Notes: generated by a model not told the origin, from the sequence alone. DNA of 64,000 bases from Maea johnstoni (GCA_963942565.1 OZ012696.1:27406264-27470263), one strand, 5' to 3'. Shown: positions 1 through 11,830, counted from the stretch's first letter. A program made the numbers and translations.

Positions 1-685
1 TTATTGATACCATAACTGCCTGATTCCTGAACAAGCGGGCATTAGTACAGCTATTGATCTTTGATGGAGAATCCAATAAGATATACAGGTTACCAGGCAT
101 CTGTATATTCATCACTATGGCAAAACATGTATATGCAAATTGAAAATAATTTTTTGGGATGGAGCTGCAGGAGTTGCACACATTTAGCCATGATATTCAT
201 AACATCAGAATTCAGAATAATAAATATGTTAATATTGTGAAATTCATACCTCTCCTAACTCAGATTTATTGTGGTATTTAATGATAACAATTCACTATTA
301 TCAGACTTGGTGAGCCATTCATACTTAGAGTTCCTTTAGAAAAATGTCACACACATCAATGAGGACTTTCAGAAATTATGTACATGCATCAACAAAATAC
401 TAGCTTGAGAGTAGAAAATTGATTTCTAATACAATTTTTTTTCTTCAAGTATTTTTTTCCTAATACACTTCTGTTAGAAGGATATCTAAAAAAAAGTAAC
501 GTCTTTTTCTTTTGAGGGTAGAGGTATGAATAGGTCAAAACTGGTCAAGCACAACCAAACATCCTTATCACACTATGTACATGGCTGATGTGGGAGGAAC
601 CAACAATACTCTTGACCATTGTACTGACCACTGCACTGACCATTGCACTGACCATGCGGCAGACATCCACTGTACCACAGACCGA
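1..685. other. AT-rich DNA without recognised features
   Basis: No gene. At 605-660 the words GACCATTGCACTGACCATT repeat a few times as a minor local expansion. Confidence 0.6.
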
Positions 686-708
686 GAGGTCAGCAGTAGA
701 CTCAAAAT

Positions 709-1076
709 TAGGGTTGGGAATCGGTTGCAATTTCATGATCGATAATCAGTTGCAGCCAACCGATCGATTATTGATCATAATCAGTTCTTCGCACTTTTGC
801 AGTAATTGGGTACTAGAGGTCTTGAGCCTAATAATACGTGATAGTCTATGACAATTACTTGCTATTAGCACCTACCTTAACTTTATTTTGAAGTGTTTTT
901 GGAGCTTAGTTTCATAGCAAGAGAGCTGACAACTTGCCTGTCATTTAGTTTTATATTTTGCCACTAGGTGTCACCTTTTCCGATTATTATCGATTGCCAG
1001 TTTCGTAATCGATTAATCAGTATAAGAGAGGCAAACGATCGATTATCGATTATAATCGATGATCGTCCCAACACTA
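709..1076. mobile_element. hAT-8 non-autonomous element nested in the foldback
   Basis: Ends TAGGGTTGGGA and TCCCAACACTA are inverted repeats. The exact 8-bp duplication CTCAAAAT lies at 701-708 and 1077-1084, as expected for hAT. The interior has many ATCGATTA-type palindromic words near both ends. No transposase frame. Confidence 0.88.
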
Positions 1077-1139
1077 CTCAAAATCCTGCAGATGTCAGGA
1101 ATGACGTCATGGAAACTTGTGATCTTGGAATACCCTACC

Positions 1140-1255
1140 TAGGACTAGGGTTAGGGTTAGGAATCAGGTCAAGAGTTAGGGTTAGGGTTACCGAACCCTA
1201 ACCCTAGCCCTAATCCTGACCCTGGACCTGATTCCTAGCCCTAACCTTAACCCTA
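1140..1255. repeat. inverted telomere-like repeat block
   Basis: About four imperfect TTAGGG units are followed by CCCTAA-like units, forming a hairpin around position 1190. It is internal to the foldback element and is not a chromosome end. Confidence 0.85.
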
Positions 1256-1552
1256 GGGGATTCCAAAATCACAAGTTTCCATGACGTCATTCCTGACATC
1301 TGCGGGATTTAGAGTCTATCGAGGTCAGCGTAACTAAGAACCACTAATATCAGGACATGATGGCTGCCTGACTTACAACAAAAATACTAAGGTCCACATA
1401 GCAGTATGGAAAATATATTGTATCCCAGTGGGTAAAGGCAACCATAAATATCATTAGGCAGACTTCAATTGAAATAAAGTGGCCCAAGATGCTAATGAGT
1501 TGCAGTGAACTATTCTTAAACTCAATGTATGGAGTAGAAACTGCCTTTAAAT

Positions 1553-2010
1553 TAGAGCTGCACTCACCACTCGCGAACTCGAGTGGCTCGAGCACTGGGG
1601 CAGATGAGCCGAGCTCGAGTTGAAGTGGCCAACTAGCAAACTCGCCTATGTTGAGACCACAAACCTAACAGAGAACACCTAACACACACTTTCCTATCAC
1701 TGCTTATCTCTGTCAAGTTTTGTTTACAATCCCCAGTATCTACAGGCAGAGTGGAGTGTTATATGACTTTTGTACTACTATATAGAAAGCATTATGCAAA
1801 TAGAGCTATGTATTCTTCTGTGCAAGCACATTTAAATGAAATAACCGTGTAAATGTTAGTAAATATCCATCAGAAAGTATTTCTTTCTTGGTTGCTGGGC
1901 TGAATCATGAATATTTATTTCAAAAATGTGCGTCCGTGAGCTCATGAGCTCACAAGTCAAAATGGTGGTGAGCTCATGTCAGTTGATCTCCCTCCGTCAG
2001 TGCAGCTCTA
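1553..2010. mobile_element. hAT-8 element with TAGAGCTGCAC ends
   Basis: The left end TAGAGCTGCACTCA and right end CAGTGCAGCTCTA are inverted. Flanks are CTTTAAAT and CTTAAATA, an 8-bp duplication with one indel. Inside are repeated GAGCTC/CTCGAG words near both ends. Length 458 bp, no coding capacity. Confidence 0.72.
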
Positions 2011-2341
2011 CTTAAATATATAAATTCAGTGAACACAAGTGCTGATTATAAAGTGTAAACAGTACTCAGTTCTGGGCCATCAAAACCTATCTCTCCCACT
2101 CATAATTCTACAAAATTTCACCTTTCCAATCAATGGTAGTGTATATCTATGAATAAAGCCCACATAGCAACTCTTCCAGTTTAGGACCTAAGCCAGCTCT
2201 AAAATCCCCCACTGTTAAAGGACAATGAATATATGTAATGGCAGGAGCCAGGGAATAGTACTTATAATATCGTAAGACGTTTGATGTCTCGCGGCATGTG
2301 CACTGAATAACCTCATGCTAGAAAGTATTCTGTTCGTATCA

Positions 2342-2439
2342 TAAGGGAATCTATATCAATTTTCTCTTATGTTTATTACTAATAACCAATCAATCCAGTT
2401 TAGTAATAAACATAAGAGAAAATTAATATAGATCCCTTA
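2342..2439. repeat. short foldback hairpin
   Basis: Arms of about 40 bp (TAAGGGAATCTATATCAATT on the left; the right arm complements it with very few mismatches) enclose an 18-bp loop. This is a miniature foldback element or hairpin source. Confidence 0.8.
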
Positions 2440-2709
2440 GCCACTGTAGGGCATATATACCCTGTTCAGGCCTTTGGTATAGTCAGTCAGGCCTGTGGTC
2501 AGCCCCTGTACTAAGTTGTTTAATAAAGAGACCAGGTAAAAGATTTACTTAATCTCAATTGTTATTCATATCCCCATTATTACAACTGTGCTATTTGACT
2601 CAAAGATGATGGAATGAGATTCTCCTTCAAAAACAAGGCAGGGCTGATTTCCCTAAAAATAGCAATCCTACATGCAAAATATAACATTTTTATCTCAAAT
2701 CACCTTTAA

Positions 2710-3926
2710 CCTCCTCGCTGCGGTTGGCGAGTAATCACGCCGAATAGCGGTCTCCACATGTTCGCCATTGTCGTGTACGGCTCATCAACTTCCGGTTGGC
2801 CGTACACGATAAATACGGCGAGTTTTTGAAAAATTCAAAATGAATAGGTGAGACAAGTGTCCCACCTATTCGTACATGTTTTTTTTGTTACGTCTGTTCA
2901 AAGAAACAAGAGTTTATTAACCAAAGACAACCAGACACAAAATAAAACGATGTGTTATTTGTTTTCTGAAGTGCGCGACGACGGCAAAATTTATCCCAAC
3001 ACTTTTTATCGAGTGCGGCCGTAGTAGTTATCGATCGATTGCCTTTTTTCCTTGGCATTATTAGTTTTCTTAGTTGACATCTAAGTAAAGGAGATGTCAA
3101 GGAACAAGAATATCACAAATTCGTTACGATATGAACAAGTTTTGACCGCATTTCAATCGTTTGAAGTCGAGATTAAGTTCTGCAGACAGTGTCAAATATA
3201 CGCATTCAAAAAGGCGGCCGCTGGAAGCGGCCGTGGCGAATACCAATAGTTTCACTTCATTCAATGACAACAGATATCCCAAAGGCGGGATATCTATAAA
3301 ATAAACATTTTTGGAAAGCTGAGAATCAGCTTGTTTGGATAATATAAGTTTGCTATTTTTTTTCGCAACCGATGTCTTGTTGTCAATTAATTTTGTAAGG
3401 GTTGCAAGATTTTACGGCTCATGGACGAATGAATTGAACGAGCGTAAACTCGCAAAGAATTTGTCCTAACCATGTTGAATTGAGGTCTCAAAAATCGATC
3501 TCACTCATGGTATAACAGAAAAAAGAAAACATTTTCTGGTAGATATGAAGGTAGGTAAATACCATTTGTAATCTTTTAATATAAGGTTGTTTATTTCTAT
3601 GGGAAATGGCTTCATGACATGACTTGATGCATAAAAAATCCAAGTCAACTGAAATGGCCGCCAAAGTTTTTAACTGTATTTTTTGTGTTAAGTTAATGAT
3701 TTTCGGCACAAAATGGTGGTTATAAATTATAAAATTACATGTGGCGATTGAGGGGGTTCTGATTATGATAGCAATGTAAATTTGATATGGCCTGATGTTT
3801 ATTTTATTGCGGAAGCAGTACTTAAAGAACATATCACATAGGCTTTTCAGTCGTATCTCTCTCATGACGTGCTATAGTGTAGCCAGTGCCCATATGATAC
3901 AATACATTGTCCTAGCAGCAAGAGGG
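2710..3926. mobile_element. TTAA-flanked 1.2-kb element
   Basis: TTAA lies directly outside both ends (2706-2709, 3927-3930). The ends CCTCCTCGCTGC and, inverted, CCCTCTTGCTGC match at 9 of 12 positions. Interior hairpins occur around GTGTACGGC and GAATAGGTG. Small frames exist (51 codons from 3094 plus; 125 codons minus, 3488-3865) but none resembles a piggyBac transposase. Internal G+C-rich words (GGCCGC) differ from the surroundings. Confidence 0.55.
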
Positions 3927-4139
3927 TTAACTTCCCAAGAAAAATCATACTATAAAATGAACCCTTTCTACTAGAAAATCCTAGATATGTCTCTAAAATG
4001 TTACTTAGCACAGAATCTGCTGAACACAACTTTTTGGGGATAAGGTGATGGTAGAGCCCATAAACATGGTAATACTATTGTGATTGAAGCAATCGCCAGG
4101 AATCTTTAGTGAAATGCAGATAAAAAACAAAGCATAATT

Positions 4140-4247
4140 CTACCCCAATTACTTTGTGATTGTTTTTTCGATTCCAAGGTTATTTTCAAAAGTATTATAA
4201 TACCAGATGACACCTGTCAAGGACATCTCTAGGCATTAATGGGTTAA
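4140..4247 (+). mobile_element. TTAA-B fragment, right end
   Basis: It retains the end reading CATTAATGGGTTAA and the upstream words ACCAGATGACACC. The left half is missing or unrecognisable. Confidence 0.5.
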
Positions 4248-4501
4248 CCATTCAGAAAGGATTGGTCAAATTGCTGATACCTCTGCCAAAAGTAGACAAA
4301 TATTGGCCGGTCAAAAACTCATCAGAACTTATCTAACAATACTGTGTGAGTTCAAGCGGTGCTGCAGAGTTATTTTCAAAAGCACGATAGTCGCCAGACA
4401 ACATAATCAAGCGTAACTCTGGGCATGCAGAGGTCATGGTAGCAAGTTTTTATTACATGCATCCTGGCTGACTGGTCAGACAAGTTACAGGCTATTATAC
4501 A

Positions 4502-4711
4502 TTAACCCTTCCAATGCTGAGGCTAATTTCGTCCAAAGCACAAGGTTGCTAAGATTTTCCAAAAACATTTAAACTCTGTCATGTTGGTATTCATTGGATA
4601 GCTCTCGCTGAGTACTCTCAGATGAGTACCCATTTGCCAGGGTTTTAATCTTTTTTCAGGATTTAGCATCATTTTTGTTAAGGTCAAAGAAGGCACTAAG
4701 CAGCATAAGGG
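4502..4711 (+). mobile_element. TTAA-A MITE copy
   Basis: Starts TTAACCCTTCCAATGCTGAG and ends GCAGCATAAGGG, its right TTAA lost to mutation. TTAA-A is a ~210-bp family whose ends CCCTTCCAATGCTG / CCCTTATGCTGCTG are imperfect inverted repeats flanked by TTAA, the hallmark of piggyBac-type elements. The interior is non-coding. Confidence 0.8.
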
Positions 4712-6300
4712 CTCATACCATTGACTGCCAAGAGCTCAAACAACAAGGGTGTCCAGGTATACAGGGGTCAGGCTTCGGTTGAAAAATCTAAGAGACAACC
4801 AGCTTTAGGTTTTCAAATCGTCATTGCTCCGCCCAGGATCTCATATTAGCCCTAGATTTTCCAAATGCTGCAGTCCTACTACAGTCCTTCCCTAAAGCAA
4901 TTATTGAAGGTCTAAACTAATATCTTTTCACCATACTATTGCATGTTGGGATTGTACCAAAGGACAATTGGTGTGTCAAATAGTGTTCTTCAGCAGATTT
5001 TATTAGTGATATTGCTGTGAGAATGATCTTAAAATTTCACTTTCCTTGTAGCCAGCCGGGTTACAAAGGTCAATATTATTATAGCCCAACACAATTTTCT
5101 ATAGCCATTGGCTATGGCGCTAGTGGCTAGCTGGACCCTTAATTTGTATGGTATGTACATTCTGAAGCACAGCCGATCATTTCTCAAGCATAGCATTTAA
5201 GTGACTGACATGCAACTGTTGTTCAAAATTGTCACCAGGTTGCGCTATCATATATGCATTCTTATCAATAACAAAGTCCTGAATCAATACATGGACAATA
5301 GTAAATGATGGAGTTCAAATGTTTAATTAACTCTGTATCAGAGTAATGAGTGAGTGAATATCTGACAGATCTGCCGGCCATGCTGTCAAATAAGGCCTTA
5401 ACAAAAAATTCTTGTTTCCTATTACATGGTGGATGGGTGGGTAGTTATAGGGAATTTATTTTATCTTATCATTTTTCCTCTCTCCTCCATGCTGCATTAG
5501 ACGTAAATGTAAAGCAAAATAGCAGCATCCAAAGTAGTTGGGTATCTAGATCTATTTAAATCCACTGAACTAGTATTATATGCTGATATTTTATGTTGGA
5601 ATATGAAGCAATTACAAATTTTAACCTTGCTTTTTATAAAAAAAAATAATTTGGGCAATGAAAAGATTAGGCTAAGGTAAAAAATTAGGGTCGGTAGGGT
5701 AATAGGAAACAAACATCTTTTGATTTAGGCCTAACTGCTGAGATTGAAGGTGCTAATTTGATTTGGCCTGTCCCACGTTTTGAGGCCCCTGTCACATGAT
5801 AATGATGGTAGTGTGACGGTGTGACAGCTGACCACCTCTGGACCAGTATGTGCATCGTCGCTGAAAAGTTGACCGTCCCCTACCAGCTGACCAGGTACAC
5901 AGGTAAAAGTACATGCCTGTATTCAACCATGCAGTTACGTGCAGTACGATAAACAGGTATATGACGGTCCTGCTACATGCTCGTTGAGCAATGTTAACGG
6001 GCCTGTTACATGCCCGTTACAGGCTTGTTTGAAAGATAACACCAATCAGGCTACTTTTGGCTGCTGACAGCATTATTGGGTTAATAAGTATTGTTTGGAT
6101 GCTACTTTTGTCGAGTGTAATAAAACACTTCACATAGGAATATTTTTCAAAAATGCTCTAGTAAAGGAAATATCACCATAACATTCAGGCCTTTAATTCA
6201 AGCCACTAAAATATTAAAATATTTTTCAAAAAAGCTTTGGTAAGGAAAATATCACTGTAAAAATCAGGCCTTTCCAGCCACTAACGGGACAAGTGGGTTA
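4712..6300. other. intergenic DNA, nothing recognised
   Basis: No coding or repeat signal that I could name. At 6140-6280 a segment with ATATTTTTCAAAAA and GAAATATCAC occurs twice. Confidence 0.5.
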
Positions 6301-6530
6301 AAATTTCCATTTCCTGATTTGACGGTTTTTATCAAGATGTCAATTCTAATAGCCTTGTTGTCAGAGGTTTATGGAGCCGGAATCAAGATGCGAGACACTC
6401 CGCTCCCGGCGCATTTATCGAACACGAGTAGAATAATCAAGCCTCTACTCCAGGCGGCCATTTATCATCCGCTAACCGCACGCTGCCGACACTCAATGGA
6501 ATTCATCGGTACCGCATGATGAGGCCTCAG
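6301..6530 (+). other. G+C-richer pocket, nature unknown
   Basis: A locally balanced-composition stretch with CpGs and a 66-codon open frame beginning MTVFIKMSILIALLSEVYG. The start looks hydrophobic like a signal peptide, but the remainder is unremarkable and no splice sites stand out. It could be a promoter or 5' UTR. Confidence 0.2.
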
Positions 6531-6764
6531 CGAAGGAGTATTGGCAAGAAAGCAAGCTTGTTAAACGCTATTAATTACACGGGATGTCAGGATGTCGTTG
6601 GCGACAAATTATTGACTGATATCATGTTCATCATAAATGAATAAGCAATCGAAACAAAAATACTGAATACAGTGGCTACTCTCAGCTTCAGGAGAATATG
6701 AAAACAGCACCTCTAAGTCTATGACTTATTGCACTATGATTTCAAAGGAATAACTTAGAATTTC

Positions 6765-6960
6765 ATTTATCGACACTTTTATCGCACTATGATTTCAATG
6801 AGAATAACTCATAATTTCATTTATCGACACTATTTATGCCAGATTGAGGCAAATTGTCATCAGCCAGTCATTAATGATGAAGGAAACCAGAGTAACTTGG
6901 TTCCACTGACCAGTACCACTGACAACTGTCTCGCAAGCCTTTCAATCTGGTGACAGACTA
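6765..6960 (-). mobile_element. SINE-L copy, decayed
   Basis: Minus-strand copy: the 3' tail (AATTTCATTTATCGACAC on the plus strand) is followed by the AAGGAAACCAGAGTAACTT body. The tRNA-like head is barely recognisable. The tail is also duplicated once at about 6720-6780. Confidence 0.55.
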
Positions 6961-7689
6961 CATTGGAATGGGTGATATATGTGTGTATATGTTGAACTTA
7001 AGTTTGCCAGCCGGGCAACAAAATGAGGAATATACAAGTGAGGAAATCTTGGCTCCTGATGCTAAATTGAATAGCCTTTAGCTAAAAGGCAACCACTAAC
7101 CATGAATACTGCTCACAGGAAAATAAAATTAATATCAAAACATCAAATAACGCAAAATAATTGCTTTTTTTTATTTTTGGTAGCCTAAAAAAAGGAAACA
7201 GGCCTTTTTTGTTTATTTTCCTGCTCGCCAAGCATCACGGCTATGCTAGAAGCATATATCAATAAACAGTTTTGTTGGTGTGTACAATGACATATATGAG
7301 TTTTTTGCTACAAAAAATATGTAAATATATTGCTAATCAATATATCAGTCCATATTTTCTATCAGTAAAAGAGGATAAACAAACCAAAAAGCTACCCTAG
7401 GCATCCCAAAACCTTCAGCCTTGAGAGTATACACACTTCAGAGAGAAGAATCCAGACAAGTCATTTGGCTGAAAGTATACTTTTAGAAGGAAGAAAAGCC
7501 TTCATTTTGACTGACTGAACATCCTCTTAATCTTCATTCAAATTAGTTTGGAAACTTCACTTTTTTATTGATATCATAAACACAGATATTACAGAAACTT
7601 TAGGTGAAAATGTAACTAACATGTATTTTTGGCAACCATGGAAAACTTTGTTGAAAATGATAGATATTCTAAAATTGAAGATAAAGAAT

Positions 7690-7968
7690 TCTGGCCGTTT
7701 TTGGTTAATGCAGGGGAGTAAGGGTTAAACAAAAAAACTGGATAGTGGTGGAACAAACTCATCCTCAGAAAAGATAGATCTTAAAAAACTGCGATGAACT
7801 TGTGATGAAAGAAGCCAGTTCCCTGAAAACTCTGGCCTTTTTTGGTCAATGCAGGGAAGAAAGAGTTAAACAAAACACTAGTGAGTAATAAAACAAACTC
7901 ATCCTCATAAAAGATAGATCTTCAAAAACTGCAATGAACTTGCGATGAAAGAAGCCAGTTCCATGTAA
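7690..7968. repeat. tandem duplication, ~140-bp unit x2
   Basis: Two diverged units both run from TTCTGGCC/CTCTGGCC through AACTCATCCTCA to GAAGCCAGTTCC. TAAGGGTTAAAC and AAGAGTTAAAC inside hint at TTAA-element ancestry. Confidence 0.7.
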
Positions 7969-8270
7969 AATCGATGAACTCAGACAGCCATATCGGACTG
8001 AGGGATGATGGTCCGTCCCAACCCTATACTCAAGAATCACCGATTTAACCAAATTGTCCCGGGTTGCCATGGCAACGTGAATTATCGACGTGGAACGTGT
8101 CACATGGGAGACCAACATCAAACATCAGCGAGAAATTGATGCCATCTTCCGACCTTCAAGTGACCTTCACAGAGCCGCCGAGGAGGAATAGTTTGGGACA
8201 GTCTACTCGGCAACAAAAACAATATTGGATTTGTAGGGGCTTAATGATATTACTGTTACATCGTCTTATG

Positions 8271-8465
8271 TAACCCTTCCAATGCTGAGGCCACTACTTT
8301 CATCCTAAGTACAAGAATGCAAACATTTTTGAAAATTATCATTGGATAGCTCTCGCTGAGTACTCTTAGATGAGGACCCATGTGCCATGGTTTCAGTCAT
8401 TTTTCAGGGGTTTTGCATAATTTTGCATTTGCATTCAAATTAGTTACCAGCAGGATAAGGATTAT
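8271..8465 (+). mobile_element. TTAA-A MITE copy, right end decayed
   Basis: Begins TAACCCTTCCAATGCTGAG and keeps ATTGGATAGCTCTCGCTGAG. The right terminus is degraded after TTACCAGCAGGATAAGG. Confidence 0.72.
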
Positions 8466-9231
8466 TGTTGGAAAACTAATTATGCTAGAGAATACAATAA
8501 AATTATTCAAGATGAATAACATAAGTCTTCAGTACATTCCCTTAACTAATTCAATCTGACCTCATTTTCTACAAATTATATGTTTTGATAGTATTTAATG
8601 AGACTTCATATCTTTTTAAAAGTTTCAAACAAATAACAGAAGCATTGTATAATTGTAAAGGCTTTTGAAAATAAAATGCCTTGCTCAAAACAAAGCTTTT
8701 TTAACACATTCCTTCCCTTATCACCTCAAAAATGGCCCATTTTAGACATTTCAAATATTTCCATATTCAGATTTTATTTTCATATAAGCATCAGAGCTAG
8801 AGAGACCCTAGACCAGGGACACTTTAGAATTTACTTGCAGACCCCAAAACTGAGAGTGAGGTGAAAAAAAATATTGGGTTACCTCCCTTTTTTAAAATTT
8901 CCATAAACCTAGCTAAGACGGCTACACCGCTTCTCATCTCTCACTATGTTGGATTTATACGCTTCAGCCAACATCAATTCTGTTTGCAAGATTCCGATCA
9001 ATAAATTCTGATCGCGGCGGAATCCAGCCACATGATTGGCTGAGAGATTTGTTGTCAGATAAATAGAGTTGTTCCCCTGATTACGCGCTACTGGGGGAGT
9101 AATTCTATTAGTGGGTGACTAAATTAGGTGCATTAGGTCTGGGGAAACCGATAATTGGATAGACTTATGTAGGCGCACACCGACTCACTGTCCATCACAG
9201 GCTACTCTCCTAGCCAATACACATATCTATA

Positions 9232-9323
9232 CAGGCAATTATAAAGCTACCTACCCAAAGAGAGGCGTTATTCCAGATATCTCAGGCAATTATAAAACTA
9301 CCTACCCAAAGAGAGCGCTATCA
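9232..9323. repeat. 51-bp direct duplication
   Basis: CAGGCAATTATAAA(G/A)CTACC followed by TACCCAAAGAGAG occurs twice in a row. Nothing else notable. Confidence 0.8.
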
Positions 9324-9608
9324 AGATGGCATCTAACGGCTGTTCTTCAAATAATTCAGGAATTCCAGTTCTATTCATAACTTATTTGCATTAGTATAAT
9401 ACATCCTACATTACTGAGAATTCTAAGCAAGAATGGTTTAAGTGGTGACTAACTTGTAGCTAATTGTGAACCTGTCGGAAGCAACTTATCCTAAGTGGTA
9501 AAATGTTTTTTTAAGGAAGGAATGGGTTTCTCACATCGCTTTCAACAGATTAGGTCATATTGCTACGAGAGAGAAGCCCGGAACCGAGGAGAAATTCCCT
9601 TCTCGTCA

Positions 9609-9680
9609 CAAATACTGCCAAGGGGTCTTTCAGTTGCAGAAGCACCATAGACAGCCCTCCACAATGCTGTACATTTATAT
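9609..9680 (+). repeat. interspersed repeat shared with 58.1 kb
   Basis: GTCTTTCAGTTGCAGAAGCA and the following CTGTACATTTATATAGCA recur with few changes at 58088-58165. Family unknown. Confidence 0.6.
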
Positions 9681-9720
9681 AGCAACCACGCCATTTCTGG
9701 GAGTCAATGGATAATTATTT

Positions 9721-9972
9721 CAGGGGGAGTGGGGCAGGCTGAAGAAAGAGCTATAAACGTAGGAATTCAGGTGGAGTGTGGCAGGCTGAAGAAAGAGCTA
9801 TAAAAGTAGGAATTCAGGGGGAGTGTGGCAGGCTGAAGAAAGAGCTATAAAAGTAGGAATTCAGGGGGAGTGTGGCAGGCTGAAGAAAGAGCTATAAAAG
9901 TAGGAATTCAGGGGGAGTGTGGCAGGCTGAAGAAAGAGCTATATGAGTAGGAATTCAGGGGGAGTGTGGCAG
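9721..9972. repeat. 47-bp minisatellite, about 5.3 copies
   Basis: Units of GGGGGAGTGTGGCAGGCTGA followed by AGAAAGAGCTATAAAAGTAG and AATTCA. Inner units are nearly identical; edge units carry substitutions. Confidence 0.93.
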
Positions 9973-10667
9973 ACTGTCAATTACACAATATCAGCTGTTC
10001 CCAGGATACCTGATTATATAAGCCTATACCTGCAACATGGCCAGATTTGTGCACAGGTCTGAATCACTGTTAACCCATGTATGCCTAGCCAATTCCTTGA
10101 AAAGTGTCCTCCTCATGCATGATAAATTTGATATAGCTAAATTGTTAAGCATGAATTTACAAATATTTGAAACTAATTACTGTAAATCACTTAAGTATAG
10201 CGGGAACAATACGATAGCGATAATAGCGCTCTGTCCATATGCGCTATTATAAAATCCCCGTCTCTATTAAATTTTTATTTGAACTTACTGCGGCTGTTCC
10301 CGTTCACCGCTATACTTAGATCACGCTATCCAGGACAGTACCGTAATTGCGCTATATAATGTTCATGCCATATTTAAATGACTTACAGTATCTTCCTTCA
10401 AACCTCAAACTAAAGTATCCTAGCAGGTATGAATATCATGGTGATATAGATCTCTCTACATGTGAGAGCTTGTTAGGGGTAAAGTATTGAAGCAAAAATG
10501 TTATTATAATACAATCAACAACTTACCCTCAATTGATTTTTCTTCTCTAATGTTTCCATCAGAAATATACCCCCAAATGTATCTATTAAGCTTAGAATAA
10601 ATTGTAACATTTTGTGCCATGACAGAATATAAGTTACTCTGTGGTGCAAGCTTTGCCATCTACATAC

Positions 10668-10896
10668 TACCCTTTAATGCTCACAGCGGCCAAGAGCAGC
10701 CTGACAATTTTGATGAAATCTTGCAGGCAAACATACACATAGAAGAATATTTGAAGGAGAAATGTTTATCAGAACATTTTCAACAACTCTCCTTCAAATA
10801 TTTTGTGAAATCAGTCTCAATTCCAATGTTATTGTAAAAAGTATCATAGATCCAGACGAAAATTGCCGGAGGAACTCTTAAGCATTAATGGGTTAA
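10668..10896 (+). mobile_element. TTAA-B MITE copy
   Basis: Left words CTCACAGCGGCCAAGAGCAG and right end CATTAATGGGTTAA identify the family. The pair AATATTTGAAGGAG / CTCCTTCAAATATT inside is inverted, a diagnostic internal hairpin. Confidence 0.7.
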
Positions 10897-10920
10897 CTAG
10901 CTAATACTGGAAGAGTCAAC

Positions 10921-11446
10921 CACAAGTCTGCCACATGTCTACCACTGACTAGTAGTCAGACTATGGAAATTGAAACATCAATTCATTTCTGCCACAGGTC
11001 TGCCACAGGTCTGCCACAGGTCTGCCACAGGTCTGCCACAGGTCTGCCACAGGTCTGCCACAGGTCTGCCACAGGTCTGCCACAGGTCTGCCACAGGTCT
11101 ACCACTGACTAGTAGTCAGACTGTGGAAATTGAAACATTAATTCATTTTTGCCACAGGTCTGCCACAGATCTGCCACAGGTCTACCACCAACTAGTAGTC
11201 TTACTGTGGAAATTGAAACATTAATTCATTTTTGCCACAGGTCTGCCACAGATCTGCCACAGGTCTACCACCAACTAGTAGTCTTACTGTGGAAATTGAA
11301 ACATTAATTCATTTCTGCCACAGGTCTGCCACAGATCTGCCACAGGTCTACTATCAACTAGTAGTCTGACTGTGGAAATTGAAACATTAATTCATTTTTG
11401 CCACAGGTCTGCCACCGACTAGTAGTCATGGAAATTGAAACATCAA
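10921..11446. repeat. compound minisatellite with CTGCCACAGGT units
   Basis: About ten perfect 11-bp CTGCCACAGGT units (10985-11100) are embedded in a longer ~84-bp repeat containing the palindrome GACTAGTAGTC and GTGGAAATTGAAACATTAAT, present about six times. The 11-bp expansion occurred inside one larger unit. Confidence 0.92.
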
Positions 11447-11793
11447 CCCGTTTCTACGAGAGGCTGAGTAGGAAAATGTGGCAAAACTGTGGTTAGAGAG
11501 GGTTTTTGTATGGGTAAATAATTTACATACCCCACCCTTCCAATAACCTTGAAATCTACATTCAAAGCACTAAATTGTATTAGTTTGCTACCCACTGGGA
11601 CCTGAAATGCCATTCTTAATGGGATCGTTGGCCACTTGACTCCACCTTCCACTACCCTACAGTGATAAATGTTCCCAGATAGATTGCAGGTTGTGATTGT
11701 GCCAGACCAAATTGGTCTAGTGGGGGAACTGGAATGAGGATCAATAGTGACTCTCTCTGCCTGAGCTAGCTGCTCATCTACTTCAGTGGAAAT
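11443..11793 (-). other. unrecognised 117-codon open frame
   Basis: From the stop upstream of 11793 to the TGA near 11443 the minus strand stays open without an ATG. The peptide has ordinary composition, for example WSGTITTCNLSGNIYHC, VEGGVKWPTIPLRMAFQVP and DFKVIGRVGYVNYLP, which looks like folded-protein sequence with alternating strands. I cannot name a family. It could be an exon, a remnant of a transposon protein, or chance. It abuts the CTGCCACAGGT minisatellite. Confidence 0.3.
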
Positions 11794-11830
11794 TTACTAC
11801 TCTAGTCAACGGCTTAACAACACAACACTT

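Larger units (their letters stand above)
695..1320. mobile_element. foldback element with telomere-like core, 9-bp target duplication
   Basis: Direct 9-bp repeats GAGGTCAGC flank it at 686-694 and 1321-1329. Inside them the ends are inverted: AGTAGACTC on the left, GAGTCTATC on the right. After removing a hAT element inserted at 709-1084, the arms continue as inverted copies through GCAGATGTCAGGAATGACGT and beyond. The core (about 1140-1255) is a mirror of TTAGGG-like and CCCTAA-like repeats. A 9-bp duplication is typical of Mutator-like elements; the superfamily is inferred. Confidence 0.75.

Noticed and set aside
1140-1255. TTAGGG repeats as a chromosome end
   Set aside because: The units are few, imperfect, mirrored and enclosed in a transposon-like foldback with target duplications.
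3488-3865. 125-codon minus-strand frame as a piggyBac transposase remnant
   Set aside because: No DDD/DDBP-like motifs or recognisable blocks.
8081-8191. Open frame containing REIDAIFRPSSDLHRAAEEE
   Set aside because: Only 36 codons, no clear acceptor, no recognised family.
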